Assembly (NCBI GenBank): GCA_030447245.1
Contig: JAUJPG010000001.1
Coordinates: forward strand, 84,338 to 148,337
DNA: 64,000 bases
Reading direction: 5' to 3'
Source: Chloroflexota bacterium
GTDB lineage: Bacteria; Chloroflexota; UBA6077; JACCZL01
The notes under the pieces are model-generated. The model was not told the origin of the DNA and did not search any database. It worked only from the letters and a program-made list of their open reading frames with translations. Below are positions 44,784-54,222 of this stretch, one piece after another. Made by a program: the position numbers and the translations under genes. Within the stretch, counting starts at the first letter, position 1. The number at the start of each line of letters is the position of its first letter.

Positions 44784-46454
44784 TTGCGCGACTGGCCCTG
44801 GTTGGCGGCCGCTCTAATCTTCACGCTGCTGTGCACGGGCCGCTCGATGGCACCGGCGTTTCAGGACGGAGACGCGATCCAAGACGACGCGCGCCAGCAC
44901 GTGTTCTGGATGCTGCGCTACCAGGATGCGGAGCTGCTCCGCGGCGATCGCATCGCCGACTATTTCGAGTCAGTTGCTCCATTTGGCTATCGAGCCGTCT
45001 ATCAAGGGCTGACGTGGCTCTTCGATCCGCGGCTTGCGAGCAAGCTGGTTCCACCAGTGCTCGGCCTGGTCGCGGCAGGGTTCACGTTTCTGCTTACGCG
45101 ACGCCTGCACGCCGGGCCTAGAGCCGCGTTCCTGGCGACCGTCCTGTTGAGCTGGTATGTCTGGCAGTACGACGACCTGGCGTCCGGCAGCCCGCGCGCG
45201 TTTCTGCTGCCCACCGTGACGGCACAGCTCTGGGCCATTGTAAGCGGTCGCGTGGTGCTCGCCGTCGCACTCGCGGTGCTCGGGGCAACACTCTACCCAG
45301 TCGCCGGCGCAATTGGGGTGGCGATCCTCGGCGCGCGGATTGTGACCGTCGCGAGCGGTTCGGCGGCCCCGCGGTCTGATGCAGCGCCCCGCGCGGCATT
45401 GGCGACAGCCGCGGTCGCGGCCTTGCTCGTCGCGGCCGTCCTGCTGCCCGCGACAATCGAGGACGCGCGGTTTGGCCCGACCGTCTCCGAAAGCCAGGCC
45501 CGCTCGATGCCGGAGTTTGGACCCGATGGGCGCAACGCCTTCTTCATGCCCGACGCCTACAGCTATTGGATCGCCAGCTATCGGAGCGGTCTGGACCTCC
45601 GAGTAACTGATGTGTTGCTGCCGCGATTACCGATTATGGCGGAACTGGCGCTGCTGGCCACGAGCCTGCCGTTCATCCTTCTGGTGTGTCGAGCCGCCCG
45701 CCCCAAACTGAGTCGTGAGGCGCTGATCCTCATCGTGGCGCTCGCGGCCTCGTTCGGATTGTTTTTCCTGGCCCACCTGCTTCTCTTTCGGCTGTATCTG
45801 CCGGCCCGGTACGTGCAATGGACCGTGCCGCTCGTCCTCGCGGTGTCGGCCGGACTTGGACTGAGCATGCTAACGGAGGCCATTGTTCGGCGGCTCGCAC
45901 CTTCGCGGCCGACGTTTGTCGCGGGTGCGGCGACGCTGTTCCTCGCGGGGTTGCTGATGGTGTATCCGGCAAAATACGAGGCCAACTTCGTTCGCGATCG
46001 TCATCCCGCTGTGACGGCGTACCTCCGTCAAACGCCCGCCGACACCCTGGTGGTCGGAGTACCGGTGGATGCGGACTCGGTCGCCTCGCTCACCGGGAGA
46101 GCGGTGCTGGCGTCGCGCGAGCACGCATTGGCGTACCACCTCGGCTACTACGGCGAAATGCGCCGACGTTTGGAGGACATAATCGATGCGTACTATGCCG
46201 AGTCGCCGCGCGGGGTTGCCGATTTCGCGGCGATTCACGGGGTCGACGTGTTCCTCGTCCGTCGCGCCGCGTTCGACCCGGGGAGCTTTGAGGCCAGCTG
46301 GGCCACGCAGTTCGAGCCTTTCATGTCCGAGATTCGTGAGCGGCTGCGTCGCTCACGTCGCTTTGCCCTGCTGGAGCTCGCGGATCGCTGCAGCGTCGTC
46401 GACGACGGGGAGGTTGCCGTCGTGCCGGTCGCGTGCGCGGAAAGCGCGCGCTAG
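44784..46454 (+). CDS. Polytopic membrane protein, probable GT-C glycosyltransferase
   Basis: A 556-residue protein starting at TTG 44784, three bases after the previous stop. It has an N-terminal anchor and about 10 further hydrophobic segments. An outer loop near residues 25-60 has DGDAIQDDARQHVFWMLRYQD, with acidic residues placed as in GT-C catalytic loops. The last 150 residues form a soluble domain (PADTLVVGVPVDADSV, FAAIHGVDVFLV). I assign GT-C with caution: topology and position fit, but no diagnostic motif is certain. Confidence 0.55.
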   Translation: MRDWPWLAAALIFTLLCTGRSMAPAFQDGDAIQDDARQHVFWMLRYQDAELLRGDRIADYFESVAPFGYRAVYQGLTWLFDPRLASKLVPPVLGLVAAGFTFLLTRRLHAGPRAAFLATVLLSWYVWQYDDLASGSPRAFLLPTVTAQLWAIVSGRVVLAVALAVLGATLYPVAGAIGVAILGARIVTVASGSAAPRSDAAPRAALATAAVAALLVAAVLLPATIEDARFGPTVSESQARSMPEFGPDGRNAFFMPDAYSYWIASYRSGLDLRVTDVLLPRLPIMAELALLATSLPFILLVCRAARPKLSREALILIVALAASFGLFFLAHLLLFRLYLPARYVQWTVPLVLAVSAGLGLSMLTEAIVRRLAPSRPTFVAGAATLFLAGLLMVYPAKYEANFVRDRHPAVTAYLRQTPADTLVVGVPVDADSVASLTGRAVLASREHALAYHLGYYGEMRRRLEDIIDAYYAESPRGVADFAAIHGVDVFLVRRAAFDPGSFEASWATQFEPFMSEIRERLRRSRRFALLELADRCSVVDDGEVAVVPVACAESAR

Positions 46455-47242
46455 CGGCCCTCGAAGCGTGGCGGGCGGCGTTCGTTGAACGCGCGGATTC
46501 CCTCGTGACGGTCGTCGGTCGGGACGCACGCGGCGTAGGCATCCAGCTCTAGGATGAGGCCGAAGTAGAGGGGGGAGTCCAATCCGCGGTTGATCGCTCG
46601 CTTGGCCTGGCGGACGGCGATCGGACCGTTGGCCGCGATCTCCTCGGCCAACTTCACCGCCTCCTCACGTGCTCGTCCGTTCGGCACGACCCTCGTCACC
46701 AGCCCCCAGCGCTCGGCAGTGGCGGCATCAATTCGGCGGCCGCTGAAGATCAGCTCCTTGGCGCGGCCCCGCCCCATCAGGCGCGGCAGGAGCTGAGTAC
46801 CGCCGCCTCCAGGCATGATCCCGCGGGTGACTTCCGGTTGAGCAAAGCTGGCCCCCTCGGCCGCTACGATGATGTCGCAGCTGAGCGCTAGCTCCAGGCC
46901 GCCCGCGAATGCGAACCCCTCGACAGCGGCGATCACGGGACTGCGACATTCCAGTACGGCCCGGAACGCGTCCTCAAACACTCGATGCTGCGCCTGCCAG
47001 GCTGTGTCGGTCATGCCTGCTCGCTCCTTGAGGTCAGCGCCAGTCGAGAAGGCGCGGTCGCCGGCACCTCGAATGACGACCGCCCGGACTTCGTGCTCTT
47101 CGGACAGCTCGGTAAACGCTCGCAGCAGCTCTTCGGCGGTGGCCGTATTGAAAGCGTTAAGCACCTCGGGCCGATTGATGGTCACGCCAGTGACATGAGG
47201 CGCACATTGGTCCACGAGCAGGTTGCGATAGTCGTCATGCAT
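46451..47242 (-). CDS. Enoyl-CoA hydratase/isomerase family protein
   Basis: A 263-residue crotonase-fold enzyme. It shows AFSTGADLKER (oxyanion loop), VEGFAFAGGLELALSCDIIVAAEGASFAQPEVTRGIMPGGGGTQLLPRL with the catalytic glutamate positions, and a C-terminal helix ending RRPPRFEGR. ATG 47242 is chosen by family alignment and overlaps the FGGY-kinase stop by 8 bases, so the pair is coupled. The substrate is unknown. A second paralogue lies at the right edge of the window. Confidence 0.9.
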   Translation of the reverse strand: MHDDYRNLLVDQCAPHVTGVTINRPEVLNAFNTATAEELLRAFTELSEEHEVRAVVIRGAGDRAFSTGADLKERAGMTDTAWQAQHRVFEDAFRAVLECRSPVIAAVEGFAFAGGLELALSCDIIVAAEGASFAQPEVTRGIMPGGGGTQLLPRLMGRGRAKELIFSGRRIDAATAERWGLVTRVVPNGRAREEAVKLAEEIAANGPIAVRQAKRAINRGLDSPLYFGLILELDAYAACVPTDDRHEGIRAFNERRPPRFEGR

Positions 47243-48767
47243 TGTGCTGTCCCTCTTCTGAACATGGGTTCTCGCGGGCCACAAGCTCGGCATAGACGCG
47301 GCGGTGGCGCTCCTGCGCGGCCTGGTAGCGCGCATGGCGGTGTGAATCTGGCACGTACACTCGTCCGTTCGCTGTGGGGACATCGGCAACGTCGCCGATC
47401 GCGCCTAGGGTTTCGAGCGCCATTAGCGCCGCGCCGCGCCCCGACGCTTCCGACTCTCCAGATTCGACAATCTCACGTCCGAGCGCGTCGGCCATGATCT
47501 GCACCCAAGCGGGGGATCGGAGGAGCGCGCCGCCGGTTGCGACGATCTGGCGCACATCTGGCAGTTCCGCGCGGAGGATCTGGTGCAGGAGCGCGAAGCG
47601 GAGAGCCACGGCCTCGAGGCCCGCGCGCAGAATGTCGATTGGACGCGTGGCAAGGGTGAGGCCGAGGATGGCTGCTTGAGCGTTCGCCGCGTAGCTGGGG
47701 TTTCGTTCGCCGGCCAGGAAGGGCAGGACGGTCAGCCCGTGAGCATCCGGCTCCATCGAGGCGAGCTCGCGCTCGGCGCCCCGGATGCTGTTCAGCTTCA
47801 GGACCTGGCGCATCCAGGCGAACAAGTTGCCGCCGTTTGCGAGCGCACCGCCCAGCACGAAGCGGCTGCCGTCAAGACGGTAGCACCAGGAGCCTTGGGG
47901 AGCCTGCGCCCGCTCTGCGCGCCACGCTACCCGCAGTGCGCCGGACGTCCCGACCATGAGAGCCATGCGCTCCCGCGTGACACAACCGCTGCCGACGTTG
48001 CTGCACGCGCCGTCCCCGAGGGCCGGGTACCACGGCAGCTTTCGCAGCGCAGGCCAGCGGCGACCATACTCGTCCATTGGTTCGGTCAGCGCATCTGCCA
48101 GGTCGCCCAGCGGCCCAAGCTGGTCCGCCGAAAGCGCCACCGATCGCAGGACTTCAGCGTCCCAGCGGCCGGCGTTCTGGTCGAGTAGGCCTGTTCCTGA
48201 GGCCATCGAGAGGCTGCAGATGGTGCGGCCGAAAATCCGCAAGTGAACGTACTCGCCGAACGACAGCCAACGCCGCGTCTTCCGGACCCTGCTGGGCTGC
48301 TCGGCCGTCAGCCAGCGTAGCTTGGCAGGCCAGTAACTCCAGTGGAGCACGCAGCCGGTTCGGGCGTGAATGGCCTGCTCGTCGAGCTCCCGCCGCAGCC
48401 TGGGCATCGCGCCGCGGCTGCGTGAGTCCGCCCACAAGTAGAGCGGCGTTGTCGGCCGTCCGGTCGTGTCCACGCCGAGCAATCCGTGCCAGAATGTGGC
48501 GAGCGCCACGCCCGTGATCTCGAGCGCGGAGCACTGGCTGAGGCCGACCACCTCGTCGATCGTCGCCGCGGTGTGGTCGAACAGCTCGCGCGCGTCCATC
48601 TCGGCGCCGCCATCCGATGTGGTCCGAAGTGGGCACGTCCGTCGCGCGTCGAGGCCGCGAACCTGACGGCCCCGCGCATCGTACAGGGCAGCGCGGACCG
48701 AGCTGGTGCCCACGTCCACGGCAAGCACGAGTGGCCGAGTTGCACGAGCTGCCGAAACGAGGGTCAC
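47235..48767 (-). CDS. FGGY-family carbohydrate kinase (gluconokinase-like)
   Basis: A 510-residue sugar kinase. The N-terminal nucleotide phosphate motif is LVLAVDVGTSSVRAALYD; the central region has MVGTSGALRVAWRAE, and the C-terminal FLAGERNPSYAANAQAAILGLTLA with GGALLRSPAWVQIMAD. The pattern resembles gluconate or xylulose kinases, but substrate cannot be set. Its end overlaps the hydratase start by 8 bases, an uncommon pairing. Confidence 0.85.
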   Translation of the reverse strand: MTLVSAARATRPLVLAVDVGTSSVRAALYDARGRQVRGLDARRTCPLRTTSDGGAEMDARELFDHTAATIDEVVGLSQCSALEITGVALATFWHGLLGVDTTGRPTTPLYLWADSRSRGAMPRLRRELDEQAIHARTGCVLHWSYWPAKLRWLTAEQPSRVRKTRRWLSFGEYVHLRIFGRTICSLSMASGTGLLDQNAGRWDAEVLRSVALSADQLGPLGDLADALTEPMDEYGRRWPALRKLPWYPALGDGACSNVGSGCVTRERMALMVGTSGALRVAWRAERAQAPQGSWCYRLDGSRFVLGGALANGGNLFAWMRQVLKLNSIRGAERELASMEPDAHGLTVLPFLAGERNPSYAANAQAAILGLTLATRPIDILRAGLEAVALRFALLHQILRAELPDVRQIVATGGALLRSPAWVQIMADALGREIVESGESEASGRGAALMALETLGAIGDVADVPTANGRVYVPDSHRHARYQAAQERHRRVYAELVARENPCSEEGQHNA

Positions 48768-48887
48768 GACGCCCTCAGTGACGCCGGCGCGGCCCGTTGT
48801 CAGTCCGCGCCCCTCCAGCGAATCCTGCGAGCCGCAGCGACCCGTCGACCGAATCGCGACAACTCGACGTAACCCCGCGCAAGCCGC

Positions 48888-49514
48888 TCACGAGCCCTGC
48901 GTTGCGAGTGGCGGTCTGACTTCGGCTGGTGCCTTGCGACTCACGAACACGACGGCGGGCGGCACGTTCAGAAGTACGAGCTTCATGCGGCAGTTGCCGA
49001 AGATGCGTTGCAGGAACGGTCGGAGGTAGGGTGAGTACTGGTAGCCCACGAGCAAACCGCCCGGCGCCAATGCTCCCCAACTGCTCTGGACGATCCGGGC
49101 GGTGGTCTGCCGAGGGAGCAGGGCATACGGAATTCCAGAGATGACCACGTCGACGTCAGACCAGCCGCACTCGCGCACTCGATCGTGCACGCGCTCGGCG
49201 GACAGGTGGGCCACGTCCAAGCGCGGATCGGGCAGCTCAACCCGGAGTCGCGAGACGAACGACTGGTTGGTCTCGAGCGCTAGGAGCCGACCCGTGCCCG
49301 GGAGTCGTTGGAGCACTTCGCGTGTGAAGACGCCGGTGCCGGGCCCGAGCTCGACCACACGCCGGGCGGCGCTGAAGTCGATCTCGTCGACAAGCGCTTT
49401 GGTCAGGAAGCGGGAGCTAGGTAGTACCGAGCCTAATTCGCGGGGATTCCGCAGAAACTGCCCGAGGAAGTGGAGCGGCGTGGAGGAGCGCGCGGCGTTC
49501 AACGTCCGAGACAA
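48888..49514 (-). CDS. SAM-dependent methyltransferase (phospholipid N-methyltransferase-like)
   Basis: A 208-residue class I methyltransferase. It begins near STPLHFLGQFLRNPRELGSVLPSSRFLTKALVDEID, similar to PmtA phospholipid methyltransferases and KsgA-like enzymes. The SAM motif is VVELGPGTGVFTREVL, followed by LLALETN and DVVISGIPYALL. TTG 49514 is a provisional start with a GGAGG site 17 bases upstream. A lipid target fits the nearby surface-glycan genes, but rRNA or another small acceptor is possible. Confidence 0.75.
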   Translation of the reverse strand: MSRTLNAARSSTPLHFLGQFLRNPRELGSVLPSSRFLTKALVDEIDFSAARRVVELGPGTGVFTREVLQRLPGTGRLLALETNQSFVSRLRVELPDPRLDVAHLSAERVHDRVRECGWSDVDVVISGIPYALLPRQTTARIVQSSWGALAPGGLLVGYQYSPYLRPFLQRIFGNCRMKLVLLNVPPAVVFVSRKAPAEVRPPLATQGS

Positions 49515-49885
49515 CGCACGCGAGTTGTGGACCTCCGGTGGGCGCTGGGCTCGACCAGGTAGAGTATAGCACTGGTCAAAAGCGGGACGGCATGCGCCAA
49601 AATCACTTCGGCGTGAGGTTTTGCAGTCGGTTGCGCACTTCGAGTGTTGACGGAACGCCCCAAAGCCCGTACCCTTGTAGACGCGACGTGGTTTCCGATC
49701 CGAGGCGAGTGTGCCCGAAGCTGGCCGTTGCTCGCGCGGATGTGCATGGGCGCACACGGATCGGATGGCTGGCCCTCTGCGCCGTTTGGCATGTCTTCTG
49801 CGTGTCGGCGAGCGCGGCGTCCCGGCGCTGCTGGGTGCCAGGGTAATCTGGGCGCGAGGATGAAAATGCCGCTGATGATGACGCG
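49515..49885. other. Divergent intergenic region between two methyltransferase genes
   Basis: This 371-base stretch separates the minus-strand PmtA-like gene from the plus-strand zinc-ribbon methyltransferase. It should hold promoters for both. Short ORFs here lack family signals. I see no repeat or RNA gene. Confidence 0.45.
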
Positions 49886-50824
49886 ATGTCCGCTGAGCTA
49901 GAGATTGCGCTGCCGGACACCCTGGTACCGGTTCCATGTAATCTATGTGGGAGCTGGGAGGCGGAGGAGCTGCACCCCGCAGCGGAGCGCCGGAATGGAC
50001 ATGGCCCGGCCGGTGATCTGTACGCATGCACTAGCACCGCCTACGGCGTCTGCGGCCCGATCGTTAAGTGTCGCCGCTGCGGACTCGTGTACCAGAACCC
50101 GGTTCCCTCACAGGACGAGATCATCGGCGCCTACGACGGTGTAGTGGATCAACGCTATGAAGAGGAGCGCAGTGGGCGGATCGAGACGTTCAGCCGGGAC
50201 CTGGCCGCGCTCCAGCGCCACGAACCCGGCGGACGGCTCCTGGACGTTGGGTGTCATCTCGGGCTGTTTTTGGAGGTCGCGCGCGCGGCCGGGTGGGACG
50301 TCAAGGGGGTAGAGCCTTCGTATTGGTGCGTACAGCGGGCGCACCAACGTGGCCTCGACGTGCGGCATGGGACGCTCGACTCGGTCCCACTTCCGGCTGC
50401 TTCGTTCGACGTGGTCACCATGTGGGACGTGGTTGAGCACCTGTCAGATCCGCTTTCCGAGCTGCGGCGCATTCACCGTCTGTTGCGTCCGGATGGACTG
50501 CTAGCCCTCTCCACGATGAACGTCGATGCCCTGTTCCCGCGTCTGGTCGGTCGCCGCTGGCCGTGGTACATGCAGATGCATTTGGTGTACTTCTCGCGCC
50601 GGTCACTGCACAACATGCTAGCCAAAGCCGGGTTCCGCGTGGTGGAGATGGGGGCGCACAAGCGCGTCGTACGACTTTCGTATCTGGTCTCGCGCCTGGA
50701 GCCTTACTGCCGTCCCGCGTACCAGATGCTCGATCGCCTGGTGCGCTTGACCGGCCAGGGGGACCGCCTCGTGGCGGTCGATCTAGGCGACATCTTCGTT
50801 ACTTTCGCGCGCAAGGCGGGCTAG
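49886..50824 (+). CDS. Zinc-ribbon class I SAM methyltransferase
   Basis: A 312-residue protein. The N-terminus has two CxxC zinc knuckles (CNLCG and CRRCG) followed by LVYQNPVPSQDEIIGAYD, the usual lead of sugar- or glycan-linked methyltransferases. The SAM core reads RLLDVGCHLGLFLEVARAAGWDVKGVEPS, FDVVTMWDVVEHLSDPLSELRRI and RPDGLLALSTMN. It lies 45 bases upstream of the MptB-like gene on the same strand, so it probably methylates a glycan or its precursor. Confidence 0.85.
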   Translation: MSAELEIALPDTLVPVPCNLCGSWEAEELHPAAERRNGHGPAGDLYACTSTAYGVCGPIVKCRRCGLVYQNPVPSQDEIIGAYDGVVDQRYEEERSGRIETFSRDLAALQRHEPGGRLLDVGCHLGLFLEVARAAGWDVKGVEPSYWCVQRAHQRGLDVRHGTLDSVPLPAASFDVVTMWDVVEHLSDPLSELRRIHRLLRPDGLLALSTMNVDALFPRLVGRRWPWYMQMHLVYFSRRSLHNMLAKAGFRVVEMGAHKRVVRLSYLVSRLEPYCRPAYQMLDRLVRLTGQGDRLVAVDLGDIFVTFARKAG

Positions 50825-50869
50825 GCGGTAGCCTTAGCGCAACACGTTAGCCTGAGGCCGCCTTCGTCG

Positions 50870-52552
50870 ATGACGACCGCTGTCCAGCGTCCGACCGTGA
50901 CTCCAGGTGCCCGCGAAGTGCCGGAGCGCCCGAGCCAGTCGGCGCCTTGGAGTCGCGGCCATCGAGCGGCATGGATGCGGCTGGGGGGCGTGATGCTCCT
51001 TGCGGCCCTGTCCGAGCTGCTCTACGTCGGATACTGGCCCATCTCCTATTACCTGACCCAGGGGCCGGACTTCACCTACGAGTATCTGCTGCAATACCGG
51101 CCGGTGTGGGATCGATTGCTGCCGCTGCTGCTGCGTCTTGAGGCAACCTGGCCGGACGCGCCGCGCTCGCTCGAGTTCATGGTGGATGCGCTGACCCGAG
51201 CGTTCGCGGCCTCCTTTGCGCTCTACCTGGCCGCCCTTTGGCTCGTGCGTCAGGGTTTGCCGTCGCGCTGGGGGACGATCGCGGTCGTTGGGCCGGCCGT
51301 CGCTTTCCAGATCACATTGTTCTTGATGCCGGGGGTCTTCACGACTGACCTGTTTTCCTACGTCATGTACGGGCAGATCGCCGGGCCGTACGAGCTCAAT
51401 CCGTACATTCACTTGCCGGCCTACTTCCCGCAGAGCCGCATATTCCAATGGATCCACCCGCTGTGGCATTACGCGCCGTCGGTGTACGGGCCCGCGTGGA
51501 TTGACCTTTCGGTGCCGCTCGCGCGGGCGGTCGCCGGCTGGAGCGAGGTGGACAGGGTGTTGGCGTACAAGCTGCTGGTCAACCTGGCACACATCGGCGG
51601 TATCGGGTGCCTCGCGCTGCTGGTGCACCGCGTCAGGCCCGGTCAGGTGCTGCCGAGCGTCTTGCTGTACACGTGGAATCCCATGATTCTCTTCGAGTTC
51701 GCCGGCAATGGCCACAATGACGCGGTGATGGTGTTGCTGATGCTGCTCGCGCTTCTGTTCTTCAGCATGCGCAGTCGCCCGCTCGGAGTGGGGGCTCTCA
51801 CTCTGGCGCTTCTGATGAAGATGGCGGCCATCCTCTTGTTGCCCTACTATGTCGTGGCGTGGGCTCGAGAACGAGGTACGACTCGCGAATTCCTCCTGAC
51901 GGCACTTATCTCGGGCATCATCGTTCTGGTGATCACCGTGGGGTTGTACCTGCCGTGGTGGGTGGGCATCGAGACGCTCGGTCCGATCCTCGTCTGGAGC
52001 CAGGGCCCGCTGTACAACAACTACGCGCTCGACATCGTGTCCCAGTTTCTTGCGCTCGAGTACTTGCGGAATCCGATGGATGCTGATCCGTGGTCAGGGC
52101 TGGAGCAGGCGCGCGGATGGGTGAAGGTCGTCGTGCGGCCGATCTTCGTAGCGTTCTGCCTCTGGGAGTTGATCCATGTGCGCACCGCGCTCGGCGTCGC
52201 GGGCGCCACAGTGCGCGTGATGTTAGCGTTCCTCCTCCTGTTCAATACCTGGGTACTTCCCTGGTACTTCACCTGGCCGGTGGCTTTCGCGGCCGTACTC
52301 GGATGGGACTCGATCACCGCCAAGCTTTCGATCGGCTTCAGCATCTCGGCCTTGCTCGTGATGTACCATCGTCACTTCTGGCACCCCTTCGCCGGGGATG
52401 GGACCTACCTCCTCTATCTCGCCCCGTTGCTGATCCTGCCGCTGTACTGGCTCCCTCGCGTGAGTGGCCGAAGAGCGGAGCTCGTGTCGCGGTGGAGGTG
52501 CGCAAGAGCGACTCTCGGGTCGTCTGAGGTGCGGACGGCGAGGCACGGTTGA
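50870..52552 (+). CDS. Polytopic membrane glycosyltransferase, MptB-like
   Basis: A 560-residue GT-C type protein with about 12 hydrophobic segments after a short charged N-terminus. The catalytic-loop motif FTTDLFSYVMYGQIAGPYELNPYIH and the WNPMILFEFAGNGHNDAVM segment match alpha-mannosyltransferases of the MptB type, and parallel those of the gene at 43296. The acidic residue in TTDLFSY is the expected base. Translation starts at ATG 50870. It is the second such enzyme in 9 kb. Confidence 0.82.
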   Translation: MTTAVQRPTVTPGAREVPERPSQSAPWSRGHRAAWMRLGGVMLLAALSELLYVGYWPISYYLTQGPDFTYEYLLQYRPVWDRLLPLLLRLEATWPDAPRSLEFMVDALTRAFAASFALYLAALWLVRQGLPSRWGTIAVVGPAVAFQITLFLMPGVFTTDLFSYVMYGQIAGPYELNPYIHLPAYFPQSRIFQWIHPLWHYAPSVYGPAWIDLSVPLARAVAGWSEVDRVLAYKLLVNLAHIGGIGCLALLVHRVRPGQVLPSVLLYTWNPMILFEFAGNGHNDAVMVLLMLLALLFFSMRSRPLGVGALTLALLMKMAAILLLPYYVVAWARERGTTREFLLTALISGIIVLVITVGLYLPWWVGIETLGPILVWSQGPLYNNYALDIVSQFLALEYLRNPMDADPWSGLEQARGWVKVVVRPIFVAFCLWELIHVRTALGVAGATVRVMLAFLLLFNTWVLPWYFTWPVAFAAVLGWDSITAKLSIGFSISALLVMYHRHFWHPFAGDGTYLLYLAPLLILPLYWLPRVSGRRAELVSRWRCARATLGSSEVRTARHG

Positions 52553-52730
52553 GCCGCCCAAATCCGCAGTGGCGATACGGTGGTTCTGTTATCGTCCAGC
52601 GACTCGCATACGCCGTTGATGACATCTTGCGTGCACGACATACGCTCCGTACAATGGCGTCGATCCGCGCCGCGACGCTGCCGTTCGAGCACTGGCCAGT
52701 GCTGGGGCCGGCGCGGGGAGTGAGGACCAG

Positions 52731-53890
52731 GTGACGGCAGAACCGGCGGGGTCCGAACAGATCGATCACCTGCGCGAGCTCTACGAGCACGAGCGGGCGC
52801 GAGTGACACAGCTAGAAGCCTCGTGTCACCAGTTGGAGCGAGGGACCGAGGATCTCCAGCGGACCTTCGCCGAGCTGCGGGCGTGGCTAGGCCATATGAA
52901 CGAGCTCCACCAGTTCAGTACCACGATCGGTGCGCTGCTGGACCCGCAAGAAGTCCTGACCCGGACCCTGCAAGGTTTGCACGGCCTGGTAGTACACGAA
53001 TTTGCCTGTATTTACATGCTCGACGGGGGGATCGCGTCGCGCGAAGTTATCCGCGGACCGATTCATCTGGCCCCGCCTCCGACGGTGAGAGTAGGGGAGG
53101 GGGCGCTCGGTCAGGTCCTCGCGGGCATCGAGCGGGTCATTCATGATCTCGAAGGGCAAGCCCTGATCGTTGCCCTGCGCGCTAGCGGAGCGACAATCGG
53201 AGCGCTGTATCTAGTGCGCGGAAAGGGCGACCCCGTCGACGAGCCAGAGCGTAAGCTGGTCGAGATGGTGGCGATGGAGGCGGGCGCCGCGATCCAGAAG
53301 GCGCGGCTGCACGAGCAAACTCGTCGCCTGGCGACCACTGACTCGCTCACAGGCCTCTACAACTTTCGCTACTTCCAGGATGCCCTGCGGATGGAGATCG
53401 CGCGCGCTCGACGGCTCGGGTACGCGATTGGTCTGCTCATGATCGACATTGATGACTTCAAGGTTATCAACGACACCGGGGGCATCCCGCCGGAGACGAC
53501 GTTCTCCGGGAGCTGGCCGACATCCTCCGCCAAACCCTTCGCCAGACCGACGTCGTGGTCCGCTACGGCGGTGAGGAGTTCGCGATCATCCTGCCGGGAT
53601 TGTCGGCTAGCGCTGTCCGAGCGGTCGACGAGAAGCTGCGCCGGACGGTGGCTTCCGCCCGCGTACCGGATTCCCGGAATGGTGTGGGCGGGCACGTCAC
53701 GATCAGCGTCGGCGGGACATCCTGCGCCGGGGGTGACGTGGACCCCGCGGCGCTCGTCGGCGGGGCCGATGAAGCGCTCTACCAGGCGAAGCGCGCGGGC
53801 AAGAACCGGGTTTGCGTTCGGCCCTTGCCTGCATCGGGCGCGACGTCGAGAGCGAAGCCTCATCCTCAAGTACATCGTTCTCCCCGCTGA
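52731..53890 (+). pseudogene. GAF-GGDEF diguanylate cyclase, one frameshift
   Basis: The N-terminal part is a coiled coil (about 1-60) followed by a GAF domain. The GGDEF domain starts TDSLTGLYNFRYFQDAL with LLMIDIDDFKVINDT. The frame changes near 53500; the next part continues DVLRELADILRQTLRQTDVVVRYGGEEFAIILPG and ends ADEALYQAKRAGKNRV. The signature GGEEF is intact, so the enzyme could make cyclic di-GMP if the indel is a sequence error. GTG 52731 is the start. A receiver-domain remnant follows. Confidence 0.85.
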
Positions 53891-53987
53891 CGGCGATCCA
53901 GAGATGCGGCGACTCGACAGCATCGCGCACCGGAGCGGCTATTCTCACTGACTTTCCGAGGGCGAACGAGACGGGAGGCTGCCAGTC

Positions 53988-54152
53988 GTGGAGCGACACC
54001 CACCCGAACTGATCCTCCGCGATATCAACATGCCGCGGTGCGACGGCTTGGAGCTTTGTCGCACGCTCAGGAATGATCCCATCAGGCCATCTGCACGCCT
54101 CAACACACTGTACGACCTGCTCCGCAAGGGCGGCGTTGACGCACGCGCGTAG
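53988..54152 (+). pseudogene. Remnant of a response-regulator receiver domain
   Basis: A 54-residue ORF starting at GTG 53988 reads HPPELILRDINMPRCDGLELCRTLRND, the phospho-acceptor strand and loop of a REC domain (the aspartate of LRDINMP). It then turns into an unrelated tail, DLLRKGGVDARA. The REC domain is only about a third complete, so this is a decayed gene downstream of the GGDEF gene. Confidence 0.6.
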
Positions 54153-54222
54153 GCGCGGACCAGCGGCGGCCGGTGGACTCGCGCGGCGTGGCTAGCTCGG
54201 GGCCCACCAGCGCCGGACGCAG

